The notes: generated from the sequence alone by a model not told the origin. Shown: positions 1 through 7,497, counted from the first letter of the stretch. The stretch is DNA of 30,710 nt from Ardenticatenaceae bacterium (GCA_020634415.1 JACKBT010000052.1:1-30710), one strand, 5' to 3'. A program made the numbers and translations.

Positions 1-11
1 TAGGGGTTTGG

Positions 12-587
12 TCAAAGGGGGTGGCGATCCATGATGGGGATGATGAGGCTGGTGGACATGCGGGGGAACATGACGGCGGCATCGTTGAGGGACACCTCAA
101 TGAGGTGAGTGGGGAGCAGGTCGAAGATGGTGTATTGGGCGGTAAGGGGCCATCGGCCGACTCCGGGACGATAGGCTGGCCCAGCTTTCAGCCCTTGTTG
201 GCCCATTTTTTGCCGTACCTGACCATGTATTTCTCGTGTGCCAGCCACAACCCAGGCCAGGGTGATTTCATCTAAGATGACGGCCAGCATGAGGTCTTCT
301 TGGATGAGTTCGGTTTGCCGTTTGTCGAGGGATGCGCCTAAGGTGCAGAGGGCGAGGACGACGGAAACTGTTTCATTTGTAAAAAGGTGTTGGATGCCGG
401 GCAGTTTGTCTAGGGAGAATTCTTGGGCAATGGCGCGAGGGGCGGCCAGTTGCGTGACTTCGGCCAGCATGGCTTCGTAGTGGGGTTTCATGCGGCTGCG
501 CCGTCTTTCGGTGGGGTAGCGTTTGAGGAAGTGGGAAACGGCCGTTTCCGGCCGCGACAGCTCAATAATGTCACTCATGCCTACCAT
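12..587 (-). CDS. Stand-alone MetH activation-domain-like protein
   Basis: The 191-residue product resembles the vitamin B12-dependent methionine synthase activation (AdoMet-binding) domain. In MetH that domain supplies the methyl group for reductive reactivation of cob(II)alamin. The C-terminal third carries the signature-like stretch around residues 135-187: a Gly/Pro-rich turn, then WPLTAQYTIFDLL, then an MFPRMSTSLIIPI-like strand that matches the family's LLP..SVSGI region. No cobalamin-binding, homocysteine or folate domain is present, so it is a free domain, as in some corrinoid-protein reactivation partners. The start is uncertain. The first ATG (585-587) overlaps the stop of the upstream gene by 7 nt; the next ATG (576-578) lies just after that stop. 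Either way it is translationally coupled to the DinB-like gene. The palindrome ACGGCCGT at 538-545 encodes Thr-Ala-Val near the N-terminus. Confidence 0.6.
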   Translation of the reverse strand: MVGMSDIIELSRPETAVSHFLKRYPTERRRSRMKPHYEAMLAEVTQLAAPRAIAQEFSLDKLPGIQHLFTNETVSVVLALCTLGASLDKRQTELIQEDLMLAVILDEITLAWVVAGTREIHGQVRQKMGQQGLKAGPAYRPGVGRWPLTAQYTIFDLLPTHLIEVSLNDAAVMFPRMSTSLIIPIMDRHPL

Positions 588-1057
588 AACCCCATCACCT
601 GCCGCAAAATCGCCAACTCCCCAATGTGGTAGGCGTTGTGGTCAGCCACAATCAGGATTTCGCGCAAAATGTTGTGCCCATCCCAGCCATGCGGAATGGG
701 GGCATACAAATTCGTGTCTGAACTCTGCACAATGTCCACCAGTGCTTGACGATCGGCATAAAACTCATGAATCGTGCGATTCCAGCCCTTCTCATCCGTA
801 TCCGCCTCGGATGCAGGCCATAGATCATCGGGGAAATTAGGCGCAACATAGGCGGGGTTGCCGATGTAATCGAGGATGTCGTATTGGCAGATGCGGATAT
901 GTTCCAACAGATGCCAAAAGCTGTACCCAACTTGTGGCGGACGGGTGTTGATGTGGGCCAAGGGGAAGGTGGCTACTGCATCTTCAAAGAGCATATGTGC
1001 CTGCCGCTTGAGCAGCATATTTACTAACTGTGTTCTTAATGCTTGATCTGAATTCAT
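581..1057 (-). CDS. DinB-family putative metal-dependent protein
   Basis: This is a four-helix-bundle DinB/YfiT-type protein of about 158 residues. The family binds a divalent metal through three conserved histidines and includes thiol-dependent transferases and damage-inducible proteins of unknown reaction. Visible signatures are HLLEHIRICQYDIL in the first half and DHNAYHIGELAILRQ near the C-terminus, which contribute the usual metal-binding His residues. The ATG at 1055-1057 was chosen over an upstream in-frame candidate because GAGGT lies about 8 nt ahead of it. The gene ends in a stop that overlaps or abuts the start of the methionine-synthase-activation-like gene, so the two form a small operon. 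The exact substrate cannot be told from sequence. Confidence 0.8.
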   Translation of the reverse strand: MNSDQALRTQLVNMLLKRQAHMLFEDAVATFPLAHINTRPPQVGYSFWHLLEHIRICQYDILDYIGNPAYVAPNFPDDLWPASEADTDEKGWNRTIHEFYADRQALVDIVQSSDTNLYAPIPHGWDGHNILREILIVADHNAYHIGELAILRQVMGLW

Positions 1058-1082
1058 TTTTTTTACCTCATCAGTCCTAATC

Positions 1083-1110
1083 ATTTTACAGTAGTTATGA
1101 GTTTTCGTAA
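1083..1110 (-). promoter_or_regulatory. Possible sigma70-type promoter for the DinB operon
   Basis: Read on the minus strand, a TAAAAT -10 (1083-1088) follows a weak TTACGA -35 (1105-1110) with a 16-nt spacer. The predicted start would leave a leader of about 20 nt carrying the GAGGT ribosome site. The -35 match is poor and it sits at the edge of an interspersed repeat. Confidence 0.3.
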
Positions 1111-1200
1111 CTGTTCACCCTCCCGGAGGTTTTCCCTCGAGAGAGCCTCCGTAAAAGAAGCCTCCGGGAGGATTTCTCACTCGAGGGACTGAATAATTAC
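1107..1200. repeat. Intergenic inverted-repeat element, copy 1
   Basis: About 94 bp bounded by imperfect inverted ends (GTAACTGTTCACC on the left; the complement of GACTGAATAATTAC on the right). It has internal CTCCCGGAGG and CCTCCGGGAGG palindromes and a repeated CTCGAG. A clearly related element lies at about 15692-15782 with the same end design and the same CTCCGGGAGG cores. It has no coding capacity. It looks like a REP/MITE-type dispersed element. Confidence 0.6.
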
Positions 1201-1266
1201 GAGTTTTCCTCATTTTTTGCTCATACATGTACCCCTAACTGTATCCTTTTTCCCTATCCTGACACA

Positions 1267-1295
1267 TTGAGAAGGCGCAGTGGATGGCCTATGAT
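1267..1295 (+). promoter_or_regulatory. Sigma70-type promoter for the SDR-like gene
   Basis: TTGAGA (1267-1272) and TATGAT (1290-1295) are separated by exactly 17 nt, a near-consensus housekeeping promoter. The predicted transcription start near 1302 would give a leader of about 34 nt containing GGGAG ahead of the ATG at 1336. Confidence 0.65.
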
Positions 1296-1335
1296 GAAGG
1301 TATCTTATGAATTATTTGAATATGGGAGATGAAAA

Positions 1336-1755
1336 ATGGAGTTGAACAATGACAGGCGTGTTGAAAACAGCCATTTGCCCCAGGTTGGGCTAACGCTGAA
1401 GGGGAAAGTGGCGCTTGTGCTTGGCCCTGATAGTGACAACGGCCGTTCGCTGATTCGCAATCTGGCCGCTAAGGGGTCTGATATTGTGCTGGTCTGCATA
1501 AATGGCATTACCCAGGCGGTGCTGCGGCTGCAAGCCGAAGTGGAAGCCTTGGGGCGGCGCTGCCTGGTGGTGGTGGGTGATGTGCGCAGTTGGCGTTTTA
1601 GTCAGCAATTGATGACGCAGATTATGCAAGCCTTTGGTCATTTGGACATTTTTATTGATTTTTCGGCGCAAACAGGGGAGCTTGAAGAAAAAGAGAAAAC
1701 GATTTTCCCCAATGCGATGATGATGACGGCCGTTTTGAAGCAGATGGTTGCATAA
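1336..1755 (+). CDS. Truncated/divergent SDR-like Rossmann protein
   Basis: The 139-residue product resembles the N-terminal half of a short-chain dehydrogenase/reductase. Residues 20-45 give beta1-alphaA (KGKVALVLGPDSDNGRSLI) in place of TGxxxGxG. A GDV element near residue 75 matches the adenine-contact region, and DIFIDFSAQTG stands where DILVNNAG is expected. The protein then stops: the catalytic Ser, Tyr-x3-Lys and substrate loop of the usual 250-residue family are absent. The gene is nonetheless well equipped, with a TTGAGA-17-TATGAT promoter, a GGGAG ribosome site 8 nt before the ATG, and a strong terminator right after the stop. It may be a decayed SDR still expressed, or a small nucleotide-binding protein. 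Two ACGGCCGT palindromes (1439, 1726) lie inside. Catalytic activity is unlikely. Confidence 0.6.
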   Translation: MELNNDRRVENSHLPQVGLTLKGKVALVLGPDSDNGRSLIRNLAAKGSDIVLVCINGITQAVLRLQAEVEALGRRCLVVVGDVRSWRFSQQLMTQIMQAFGHLDIFIDFSAQTGELEEKEKTIFPNAMMMTAVLKQMVA

Positions 1756-1794
1756 AAAAAAGGATTGGCAGCTTCTGCTGCCAATCCTTTTTTT
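1754..1794. terminator. Bidirectional rho-independent terminator
   Basis: A perfect stem (arm AAAGGATTGGCAGC, loop TTCT, complementary arm) is flanked by A-tract and T-tract, so it can stop transcription from both sides. It separates the plus-strand SDR-like gene from the converging LuxR-type regulator gene. Confidence 0.9.
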
Positions 1795-1809
1795 ATTAGC
1801 TGCTTGCGG

Positions 1810-2478
1810 CTAAGCGGCCAATGCCTTTTGGGCATAACCGCTGGCCAGGTAAATATCTACCGCCTCATGCCGGTTGCTGGCCTCTAGCTTGGTGAGGATG
1901 TTGTGGACGTGGTTTTTTACTGTGCCGCACTCAATAAAGAGTTCATCAGCGATGGCTTTGTTGGTATAACCTTCACCAATCAGGTCTAGCACTTCACATT
2001 CACGTGGGGTAAGTTCTTCCAGCATCTCGGGTTTAATGGAAGTCGTCAGCGGTTGTTGGCGGGATAGTTGGGCAATACGCTCCATCATCAACGCCACCAC
2101 GACGGGTGAAACGAGGGCTTTGTTTTCTCTGGTGGCGATGACTTTGCGCACCATGTCTTCCAGTGATTCATTTTGGGTAATGCAGCCGATAGCGCCGGCT
2201 TCAATGTATTGGAGGATGTTTTCAGGACGGCCGTCTACGCCAATCACAATCACCTTCACCTCAGGGTGAGTGAGATGGATGTTGCGCAACAACTCAAACG
2301 TATTACCACCGCCCAATTCTGTGCCTACCAAAGCCACATTAGCATGGGGCAGCAAAAAAGAAAGCTCCTCCTCAGTTGAAGCGCAGCCCGCTACACAAAC
2401 ATCAGGCTCTTCGTCCAGAGTGTTGCGCAGGGAATCGCTGACTAAGCGGGAAGGATGGGCAATTAGAATACGAATCAT
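1810..2478 (-). CDS. LuxR/NarL-family regulator with degenerate receiver
   Basis: This 222-residue protein has the architecture of a NarL/FixJ response regulator: an N-terminal receiver fold (about 1-120), a linker, and a C-terminal LuxR-type helix-turn-helix (about 155-215, LTPRECEVLDLIGEGYTNKA and GTVKNHVHNILTKL). The receiver lacks the phosphorylation site. The usual Asp-Asp pair reads HPSR, the phospho-acceptor Asp is Gly/Thr in VALVGTEL, and the conserved Lys is Gln in GCITQNE. It should therefore not be switched by ordinary phosphotransfer and is best read as a pseudo-receiver regulator, perhaps controlled by abundance or ligand. AAGGAG precedes the ATG by 10-11 nt. A 21-bp operator-like block lies about 85 nt upstream. 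It ends beside the bidirectional terminator. Confidence 0.85.
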   Translation of the reverse strand: MIRILIAHPSRLVSDSLRNTLDEEPDVCVAGCASTEEELSFLLPHANVALVGTELGGGNTFELLRNIHLTHPEVKVIVIGVDGRPENILQYIEAGAIGCITQNESLEDMVRKVIATRENKALVSPVVVALMMERIAQLSRQQPLTTSIKPEMLEELTPRECEVLDLIGEGYTNKAIADELFIECGTVKNHVHNILTKLEASNRHEAVDIYLASGYAQKALAA

Positions 2479-2562
2479 AGTAGGGGTTCTCCTTCAAACA
2501 AGATATAGTTTCGCGTGTTTTTAGTGATGAGTTAATTATGGGGGAAAAACGGCCGTTCCCGA

Positions 2563-2583
2563 ATGGGGTACTACCCTACCTTT
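2563..2583. promoter_or_regulatory. Operator-like block, copy 1
   Basis: A 21-bp block containing the palindrome GGGTACTACCC followed by TACCTTT. It matches a second block at 3173-3193 at 19 of 21 positions. Both lie upstream of response-regulator starts in the same orientation, here 85 nt before the ATG at 2478. Dyads of this size suit a dimeric LuxR/NarL-type regulator, so autoregulation is a reasonable inference. Confidence 0.5.
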
Positions 2584-2630
2584 GGCACAAAAACAACCTG
2601 ATTTCCGGGGAAAATGGCGCGTATTGACTG

Positions 2631-3056
2631 CTAATGAGTAGGAAAATAGGTTGCAGGTATGGCGGGGCTAAAATAATGTTGGCCGTGCTGCACGGCCCGA
2701 ATGGCCTGCGGCAGCTCTTTGGCCGCATGTTGTTTCAGCACATAGCCGCTGACACCTTTCTTGACAGCCTGCTGCACCAAAACAGCATTCACATTCATCG
2801 AAAAAAGAATAACTTGTGCAGCCAAATTTAAGGCACGAATCCGTTCGGCGGCATGAATGCCATCCATCTCGGGCATAGTAATATCCATGACAATAACATC
2901 GGGTGATTGGTCTTGGGCCAATTCAACGGCTTCTTGCCCGTTAACGGCCGTTCCCACCACCTCCATATCATCCTGGCTCTCTAACAAGACCCGGATACTT
3001 TTTCGCACTAAACTATGGTCATCTGCGATGAGGATACGAATTTTTTGCGAAGACAT
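2631..3056 (-). CDS. Receiver-only response regulator
   Basis: A CheY-like receiver of about 141 residues with all canonical residues: IADDH acidic pair, VIVMDITMPEMDG phospho-acceptor Asp near residue 55, a Ser at the Thr/Ser switch position (ILFSMN), and the Lys in GYVLKQ. The protein ends about 20 residues after the receiver, exactly where NarL-family proteins begin the linker to the helix-turn-helix. The 150 bp downstream contain no readable HTH remnant. It may be a phosphate sink or a shared-target response regulator for the neighbouring kinase, or a truncated NarL paralogue. ATG 3054-3056 was chosen; a TTG 6 nt upstream is possible. No strong ribosome site is visible. Confidence 0.85.
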   Translation of the reverse strand: MSSQKIRILIADDHSLVRKSIRVLLESQDDMEVVGTAVNGQEAVELAQDQSPDVIVMDITMPEMDGIHAAERIRALNLAAQVILFSMNVNAVLVQQAVKKGVSGYVLKQHAAKELPQAIRAVQHGQHYFSPAIPATYFPTH

Positions 3057-3172
3057 AACCAATACGTTTTAATCATTGGGATTCTGTAAAGAATCATCAA
3101 ACCACATGAGGCGGCAACATCTCCACCCACGCCAGCTTCTGAGCAATCTTCCCACAAAGCCCCAAAAGTCGT

Positions 3173-3193
3173 ATGGGGGATTACCCTACCTTT
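3173..3193. promoter_or_regulatory. Operator-like block, copy 2
   Basis: Second copy of the 21-bp block at 2563-2583 (GGGGATTACCC core followed by TACCTTT). It lies between the end of the full response-regulator gene and the receiver-only gene, about 117 nt upstream of the latter's ATG. The dyad has one mismatch here. Confidence 0.5.
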
Positions 3194-3208
3194 TATCCAC
3201 AGCCACCC

Positions 3209-3859
3209 CTATTCACCACCAAAAATCAGCCCATGCTTCATAGCCGTGCGAATGAGACTCGGCAAATCATTCACTTCCAACTTCGCCATCAAATTAGCCC
3301 GATGCTTCTCCACCGTCTTAATACTAATACTCAAAATCTCGGCCACACCACCGTTGGTATGCCCCTCCGCCACCAATTGCAGCACCTCACGTTCACGCGG
3401 TGTCAGCAAATCGGCCATACTCTCAGCCTCCACCGCCGGAGGCGACAACAACATAGACATCACCGATTCAGAAATGGTGGGTGAAAGATAGACCTTGCCC
3501 TGAACGGCCGATCGCACCGCCAACAACAGCTCCTCACTCACCGCATCCTTCAGCAAATAGCCCTTCACCCCCCGCCGCAAAAGCTGCTGCACAATCGTCG
3601 TGTCCTCGTGCATAGACACAATCACCACCTGGGTGGGCAAATCAAACGACAAAATACGCTCCGCCGCCTGCGCCCCATCCAAACGCGGCATAGACAAATC
3701 CATCACCACCACATCCGGCTGCAACTGCTCCGTCAAATCAACAGCCTCCTGGCCCGTCATCGCCTCCGCAATCACCTCAATCTCCCCTGTGCGCTCCAAC
3801 AAAGCCCGCAAACCCTGCCGCACCAAATTATGATCTTCCGCAATAATAATTCTTATCAT
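3209..3859 (-). CDS. NarL/FixJ-family response regulator
   Basis: A complete 216-residue response regulator. The receiver (1-120) has AEDH acidic residues, VVVMDLSMPRLDG with the phospho-acceptor Asp near residue 54, VIVSMHED, and the Lys in GYLLKD. The LuxR-type HTH (about 150-212) reads LTPREREVLQLVAEGHTNGGVAEILSIS followed by KTVEKHRANLMAKL. Its ATG overlaps the stop of the histidine kinase by 4 nt (ATGA), so kinase and regulator are translationally coupled and almost certainly form a cognate pair. The signal is unknown. The HTH carries NGGVAE where NKEIA is more usual, a small change in the first helix. Confidence 0.93.
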   Translation of the reverse strand: MIRIIIAEDHNLVRQGLRALLERTGEIEVIAEAMTGQEAVDLTEQLQPDVVVMDLSMPRLDGAQAAERILSFDLPTQVVIVSMHEDTTIVQQLLRRGVKGYLLKDAVSEELLLAVRSAVQGKVYLSPTISESVMSMLLSPPAVEAESMADLLTPREREVLQLVAEGHTNGGVAEILSISIKTVEKHRANLMAKLEVNDLPSLIRTAMKHGLIFGGE

Positions 3860-6525
3860 TGAGTCGCCACTTCCAAATTATCGGGCAGTGGAATAAAAGC
3901 CATCAGCATTGTCCCTTCACCAGGCCGCGAATAAACCTCCAGATTCCCCCCCACCATCTCCATACGCTCATACATGCCAGCCAGGCCAATACCGGCCGTT
4001 TGTGCTGGAACTTCATCATCTGGTGTCAAGTCAAAACCACAGCCATCATCCACTACCGACAAAACAACATGTTCCGCATCTGCCAGCAATTTTACCTCCA
4101 CTGTCTTTGCTTTGGCATGTTTCGCCACATTCGTCAATGCTTCTTGAGCAAAACGGTAGAGCGATAGGGCCGTAAGCTGCGGCAAATCAGGAATATCTCC
4201 CTGCACATACGTCACCTGAATAGGCGTATGCGTCGTAAAATCCTGGCACAAACCAGCCAAAGCCGCATCCAAACCAAAAGAATCAAGGCCAGGGGGACGC
4301 AAATTATGAGCCAGCAGCCGCAGCTTGCTCATCGTCTGGTCCGCCAATTGGCTCGTCTCCGACAAACTCTCTCTCACCTCAGCCAGCTCATCGGGCAGAC
4401 TATCCTGAATCATGTCCAGACTAATTTTAAGAGAGGTGAGAGACTGCCCTGCCTCGTCGTGCAGTTCGCGGGAGATGCGCTGACGCTCCTCCTCCTGCGC
4501 CGTGATAACCAGTTGGCTGAGGCGACGCATCCGTTCGCGCCGTTTTTCGGCAACAAGGCGGGCGCGGCGTTGATTTTCCAACAAGCGGGCATTTTCAATC
4601 GCCATACCGGCCTGAATACCCAAAATCGTAACCAGTTGTTCATCTTCGGGCTGGAAGGTGTTGGGGATGGCACGTTGCAGGCTGATGGTGCCGATACGGC
4701 GCACAGAGCCTTGAACGGGGGCTACCAGCAGCGAGCGGACATTGATGGACTGGTCTATGGGCAGACGGCGCGGGTCTTTTTGCAGATCGGTGACATTGAT
4801 GATGTTGCCTGTGTGAATGACGCGGCCAGCGATGCCTTCGCCGATGTTCATCTCGTAATCGCTGAGGGAAATCTCCAGACCGGCGGCGGCGGCGGGGCGC
4901 AGCCGCTCTTTTTCGCCCTGTGTCAGGTGGATGACGGCCCAATCCACCTGGGGCACAATTTGGTGGGCCAAATCAACAATGAGCTGCAGCACTTTGTCGA
5001 GATCGGTGATTTGGGCGAGGGCCTGGCTGATGCGGGCGATGGCTTCGCTTTCTTTGAGCTGGCGCTGTAGCTGTCCGTGCTGCCGGGCATTGCCAATGGC
5101 AACGGCCGTCCAGTTACCCGCCATCTCTAACAAATGTAAATCATCATCGGTAAAGGCATGGGGGTTGCTGTGCGTGGCTTCTAACACCCCAATGCGCTGC
5201 TCTTGCCAATGGATAGGCACCGCCAACACAGCCTGCGGCTGATAGCTAACCGGCTGGGAGAGGCTGGGTGAGAGCTGGTGCAAACAAGCTTCACCTCGCA
5301 AATGCAGGGGCTGGCCCGTTTGCCACGCTTGCCCAGCAATGCCCACCCCGTCTGGTGTGCGCAAGCCCACCATGCTGCTTACGGTGTCTTGAGACATGGC
5401 GGTGACGACCAGTTCGTCTTGCTCGTGGAGCAGAAGGAGGACGGCTTCGGCGCGGAGCAACGGCCGTATGGCGCTCAACACCCGCTCGTAAATCACATGC
5501 AAATCCAGGCTGGCAGCAATGGCCTGTCCCATCTCGTTAAGGGTGGAAAGCTGGCGCACGGTCTTAGACAGTTGCAGTTCCGTCTCTTTTTGCTCGGTCA
5601 TATCTTGGGCAGTCCCGCGCAGTTTGGTAATTTGCCCTGCCTCATTGTAGAGGGGCTGGCCGCGGGCGTGAATGACGCGGGTGAGGCCGTTGGGGCGGAT
5701 GATGCGGTGGAAGTAGGTGAAGGAACGGCCGTGCTGCACGGCCTCACTAAATTTTCGCTGGACATAGGCCACATCATCGGAGTGGACGGGTTTGAGAAAT
5801 GCCTGGTAAGAAGGCGTCACTTCGCCGGGCTGCCAGCCGAAGATGCGATATAACTCATCTGACCAAACCATGCGGTTGGCGGTAATGTTCCATTCCCAAT
5901 GGCCGATGTGGGCCAGGCGTTGGGCTTCGGCCAACTGCATCTCGCTTTGGCGCAGAATTTGTTCGGCGGCGATGCGCTGTAAGGTTGTGCCTACCTGGGT
6001 GGCGATGTGTTGGATGATGGCCTGGATGTCGGGGTGGGGCGGCTCGATGAGCGGGGAGAAGAATTCGAGAACGGCCGTTACTTCACCAGCCACTTGCACC
6101 GGAAAGGCAAAATAGGCTCGCAGCCCTAAATCGGTAAGGGTGGTCTGGCGAATGAATTCGGTAGTTTGGGTGACATCTACGATGATGACTGGCTCGCTGC
6201 TCTGCTGCAATTTGCCGGTTACTCCTTCACCAGAGGCGATTTTGGTCTGGGTGGTGAGGCGGCGGAAAAGCTCGAAGCTGTCTTCTTGGGAACTGTACCA
6301 GATTTGGCTGCTGATGAGCCGCTGCTCGGACTCTGACCAGCGGTAAACGTGGGCCAGGGGCCAGTGCATGAAGGTGGCTATTTTGTTGAGGACGAGTTGA
6401 AAGACGGAATCGGCCGTTTGCGCCCGACTTACCGCCAGCATCACTTCTTGCAAAAAGGCCAGAATATCCCGCTGCCGCTTGAGTGAACTTCTTAATTCGC
6501 CAGTATCTTTAATTTCTTGAGTCAA
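3856..6525 (-). CDS. Cytoplasmic GAF-PAS-GAF-GAF sensor histidine kinase (NarL type)
   Basis: A soluble histidine kinase of about 889 residues from the proposed TTG start. Domain order: coiled start, GAF (about 40-185), PAS with PAC (about 203-313), GAF (about 343-483), GAF (about 503-648), HisKA_3 dimerisation/phosphoacceptor (about 678-748, ISRELHDEAGQSLTSLK with His near 689), HATPase_c (about 788-880, EALTNVAKHA N-box, DDGCGFD and GIGLAGMYERM). There are no membrane helices, so it senses a cytoplasmic signal. TTG 6523-6525 is preferred because GGGAG lies 7 nt upstream. The longer ORF reaching ATG 6651 would have to translate a perfect 33-bp palindrome. It is coupled by a 4-nt overlap to the response regulator. 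Composition changes sharply within the gene at ACGGCCGT sites. Confidence 0.9.
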   Translation of the reverse strand: MTQEIKDTGELRSSLKRQRDILAFLQEVMLAVSRAQTADSVFQLVLNKIATFMHWPLAHVYRWSESEQRLISSQIWYSSQEDSFELFRRLTTQTKIASGEGVTGKLQQSSEPVIIVDVTQTTEFIRQTTLTDLGLRAYFAFPVQVAGEVTAVLEFFSPLIEPPHPDIQAIIQHIATQVGTTLQRIAAEQILRQSEMQLAEAQRLAHIGHWEWNITANRMVWSDELYRIFGWQPGEVTPSYQAFLKPVHSDDVAYVQRKFSEAVQHGRSFTYFHRIIRPNGLTRVIHARGQPLYNEAGQITKLRGTAQDMTEQKETELQLSKTVRQLSTLNEMGQAIAASLDLHVIYERVLSAIRPLLRAEAVLLLLHEQDELVVTAMSQDTVSSMVGLRTPDGVGIAGQAWQTGQPLHLRGEACLHQLSPSLSQPVSYQPQAVLAVPIHWQEQRIGVLEATHSNPHAFTDDDLHLLEMAGNWTAVAIGNARQHGQLQRQLKESEAIARISQALAQITDLDKVLQLIVDLAHQIVPQVDWAVIHLTQGEKERLRPAAAAGLEISLSDYEMNIGEGIAGRVIHTGNIINVTDLQKDPRRLPIDQSINVRSLLVAPVQGSVRRIGTISLQRAIPNTFQPEDEQLVTILGIQAGMAIENARLLENQRRARLVAEKRRERMRRLSQLVITAQEEERQRISRELHDEAGQSLTSLKISLDMIQDSLPDELAEVRESLSETSQLADQTMSKLRLLAHNLRPPGLDSFGLDAALAGLCQDFTTHTPIQVTYVQGDIPDLPQLTALSLYRFAQEALTNVAKHAKAKTVEVKLLADAEHVVLSVVDDGCGFDLTPDDEVPAQTAGIGLAGMYERMEMVGGNLEVYSRPGEGTMLMAFIPLPDNLEVATQ

Positions 6526-6603
6526 TATATTGCTCCCTATCTGCAAAAAGCCGACAGCCGGCAAACGGCCGTCATGGGGTGCAACAGGATTTGGTGTAAG
6601 GCT

Positions 6604-6636
6604 AGACTGGAGCAGTTTTAAAAACTGCTCCAGTCT
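6604..6636. repeat. Perfect 33-bp palindrome in kinase leader
   Basis: Arms of 16 bp (AGACTGGAGCAGTTTT and its complement) around one central base, followed on the plus strand by TTTT. It lies just upstream of the kinase's proposed TTG start, read leftward. It could be an operator, a leader hairpin, or a weak terminator for the plus strand. Its AGACTGGAG tip resembles hairpins at 11030 and 26678. Confidence 0.7.
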
Positions 6637-6708
6637 TTTGAGTCCATACACAAAAAAATAAGTGCACCCGCCGTCATGCTAGTAGTACCATATATAAGGG
6701 GTAATAAG

Positions 6709-6757
6709 CAACAATAGAAAAAGAGCAGTCGAGTTGACTGCTCTTTTTCTATTGTTG
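6709..6757. terminator. Strong bidirectional rho-independent terminator
   Basis: A perfect 22-bp stem with a 5-nt loop (GAGTT). The inner part is GAGCAGTC paired with GACTGCTC, flanked by A5 and T5 runs. Reading leftward it lies about 45 nt after the stop of the GlsB-like gene and separates it from the kinase operon. Confidence 0.9.
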
Positions 6758-6800
6758 GCTTTCCCTAGCCCAGAGGGGTGAACCGCTTGGTGTGTAGTTG

Positions 6801-7058
6801 TTAGGCTCGCTGTACCAGCCCTAAGATGTAGAGGAGGACGACAGCACCCAGAATTGCTACCAATAAGCTAGCGATGCTGAAACCTGAGGTGCTAATACCG
6901 AGAAGACCCACTAAGAATCCACCTACGATGGCCCCTACGATGCCAACGATGATGTTGGCAAGCGCACCCATTTGGGCATCTCGATCCATAATCTTGCTGG
7001 CTAACCAACCCGCTAATGCACCAAACAGAATCCACAGAACGATGTTTATCAATGACAT
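6801..7058 (-). CDS. GlsB/YeaQ/YmgE family stress-response membrane protein
   Basis: A small 85-residue integral membrane protein of the transglycosylase-associated (Tag/GlsB/YeaQ) family, linked to general stress response in several bacteria; its molecular role is not settled. Three hydrophobic helices are visible: residues 1-18 ([18 protein letters not shown]), about 28-50 (a glycine-rich [14 protein letters not shown] segment), and about 60-82. The family's Gly-rich helix and GALAGWLA signature are clear. The start at 7058 was chosen because AAGGAG lies 8 nt upstream; an in-frame extension of 14 residues lacks a ribosome site. It has its own strong terminator, so it is a single-gene unit. 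Confidence 0.9.
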   Translation of the reverse strand: MSLINIVLWILFGALAGWLASKIMDRDAQMGALANIIVGIVGAIVGGFLVGLLGISTSGFSIASLLVAILGAVVLLYILGLVQRA

Positions 7059-7497
7059 GCTAAATCTCCTTTTTGACGGCAAAACAAGTGGTTTTACCAT
7101 TATTTGTATTTGTTGAAATCAATTTTGTTGTTTGCGTCATGTTTATGCCTACGCAAAACTTGATGCTTACTGTAAGGGCAATTGGGCCGCTTCACAATGT
7201 ATCTTGGCATATCAGGCGGGTATAGAGTGGGGTATATTGAGCAGACCGCAATTGAGGAGGTTATCCTTACCAAACCGCTTTTTTGCCTATATACTAGGAA
7301 GCTGTTGGCCTAGGAGCCACCTGGTTTTGACCTTTTAATTTGTAGGGAGACGGCCGTTATTCGCCACGATCGCTCATCATCAGCACAAACTTGCCGCGCC
7401 CATTTGCGTATATCATCTGGCAAATAACAATATGAATGGGGCAGCAGCGGCAAACGGCCGTAACACCCTCCCAAAATAGATCAAATTGGAGAAAAAT
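7059..7497. other. Divergent intergenic region
   Basis: About 440 bp between the GlsB-like gene and the permease, which are transcribed apart. It should hold both promoters. It contains two ACGGCCGT palindromes (7350, 7454) and one plausible plus-strand promoter at 7267-7295. No convincing minus-strand -35/-10 pair or further gene was found; short open frames here have no ribosome site and no recognisable sequence. Confidence 0.6.
7267..7295 (+). promoter_or_regulatory. Possible promoter for the permease gene
   Basis: TTACCA (7267-7272) and TATACT (7290-7295) with a 17-nt spacer. The -35 matches 4 of 6 consensus bases. It would give a leader of nearly 200 nt. Confidence 0.35.

Noticed and set aside
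7132..7338. Possible 68-residue plus-strand gene in the divergent spacer
   Set aside because: No ribosome site, no recognisable sequence, and it overlaps the likely permease promoter.
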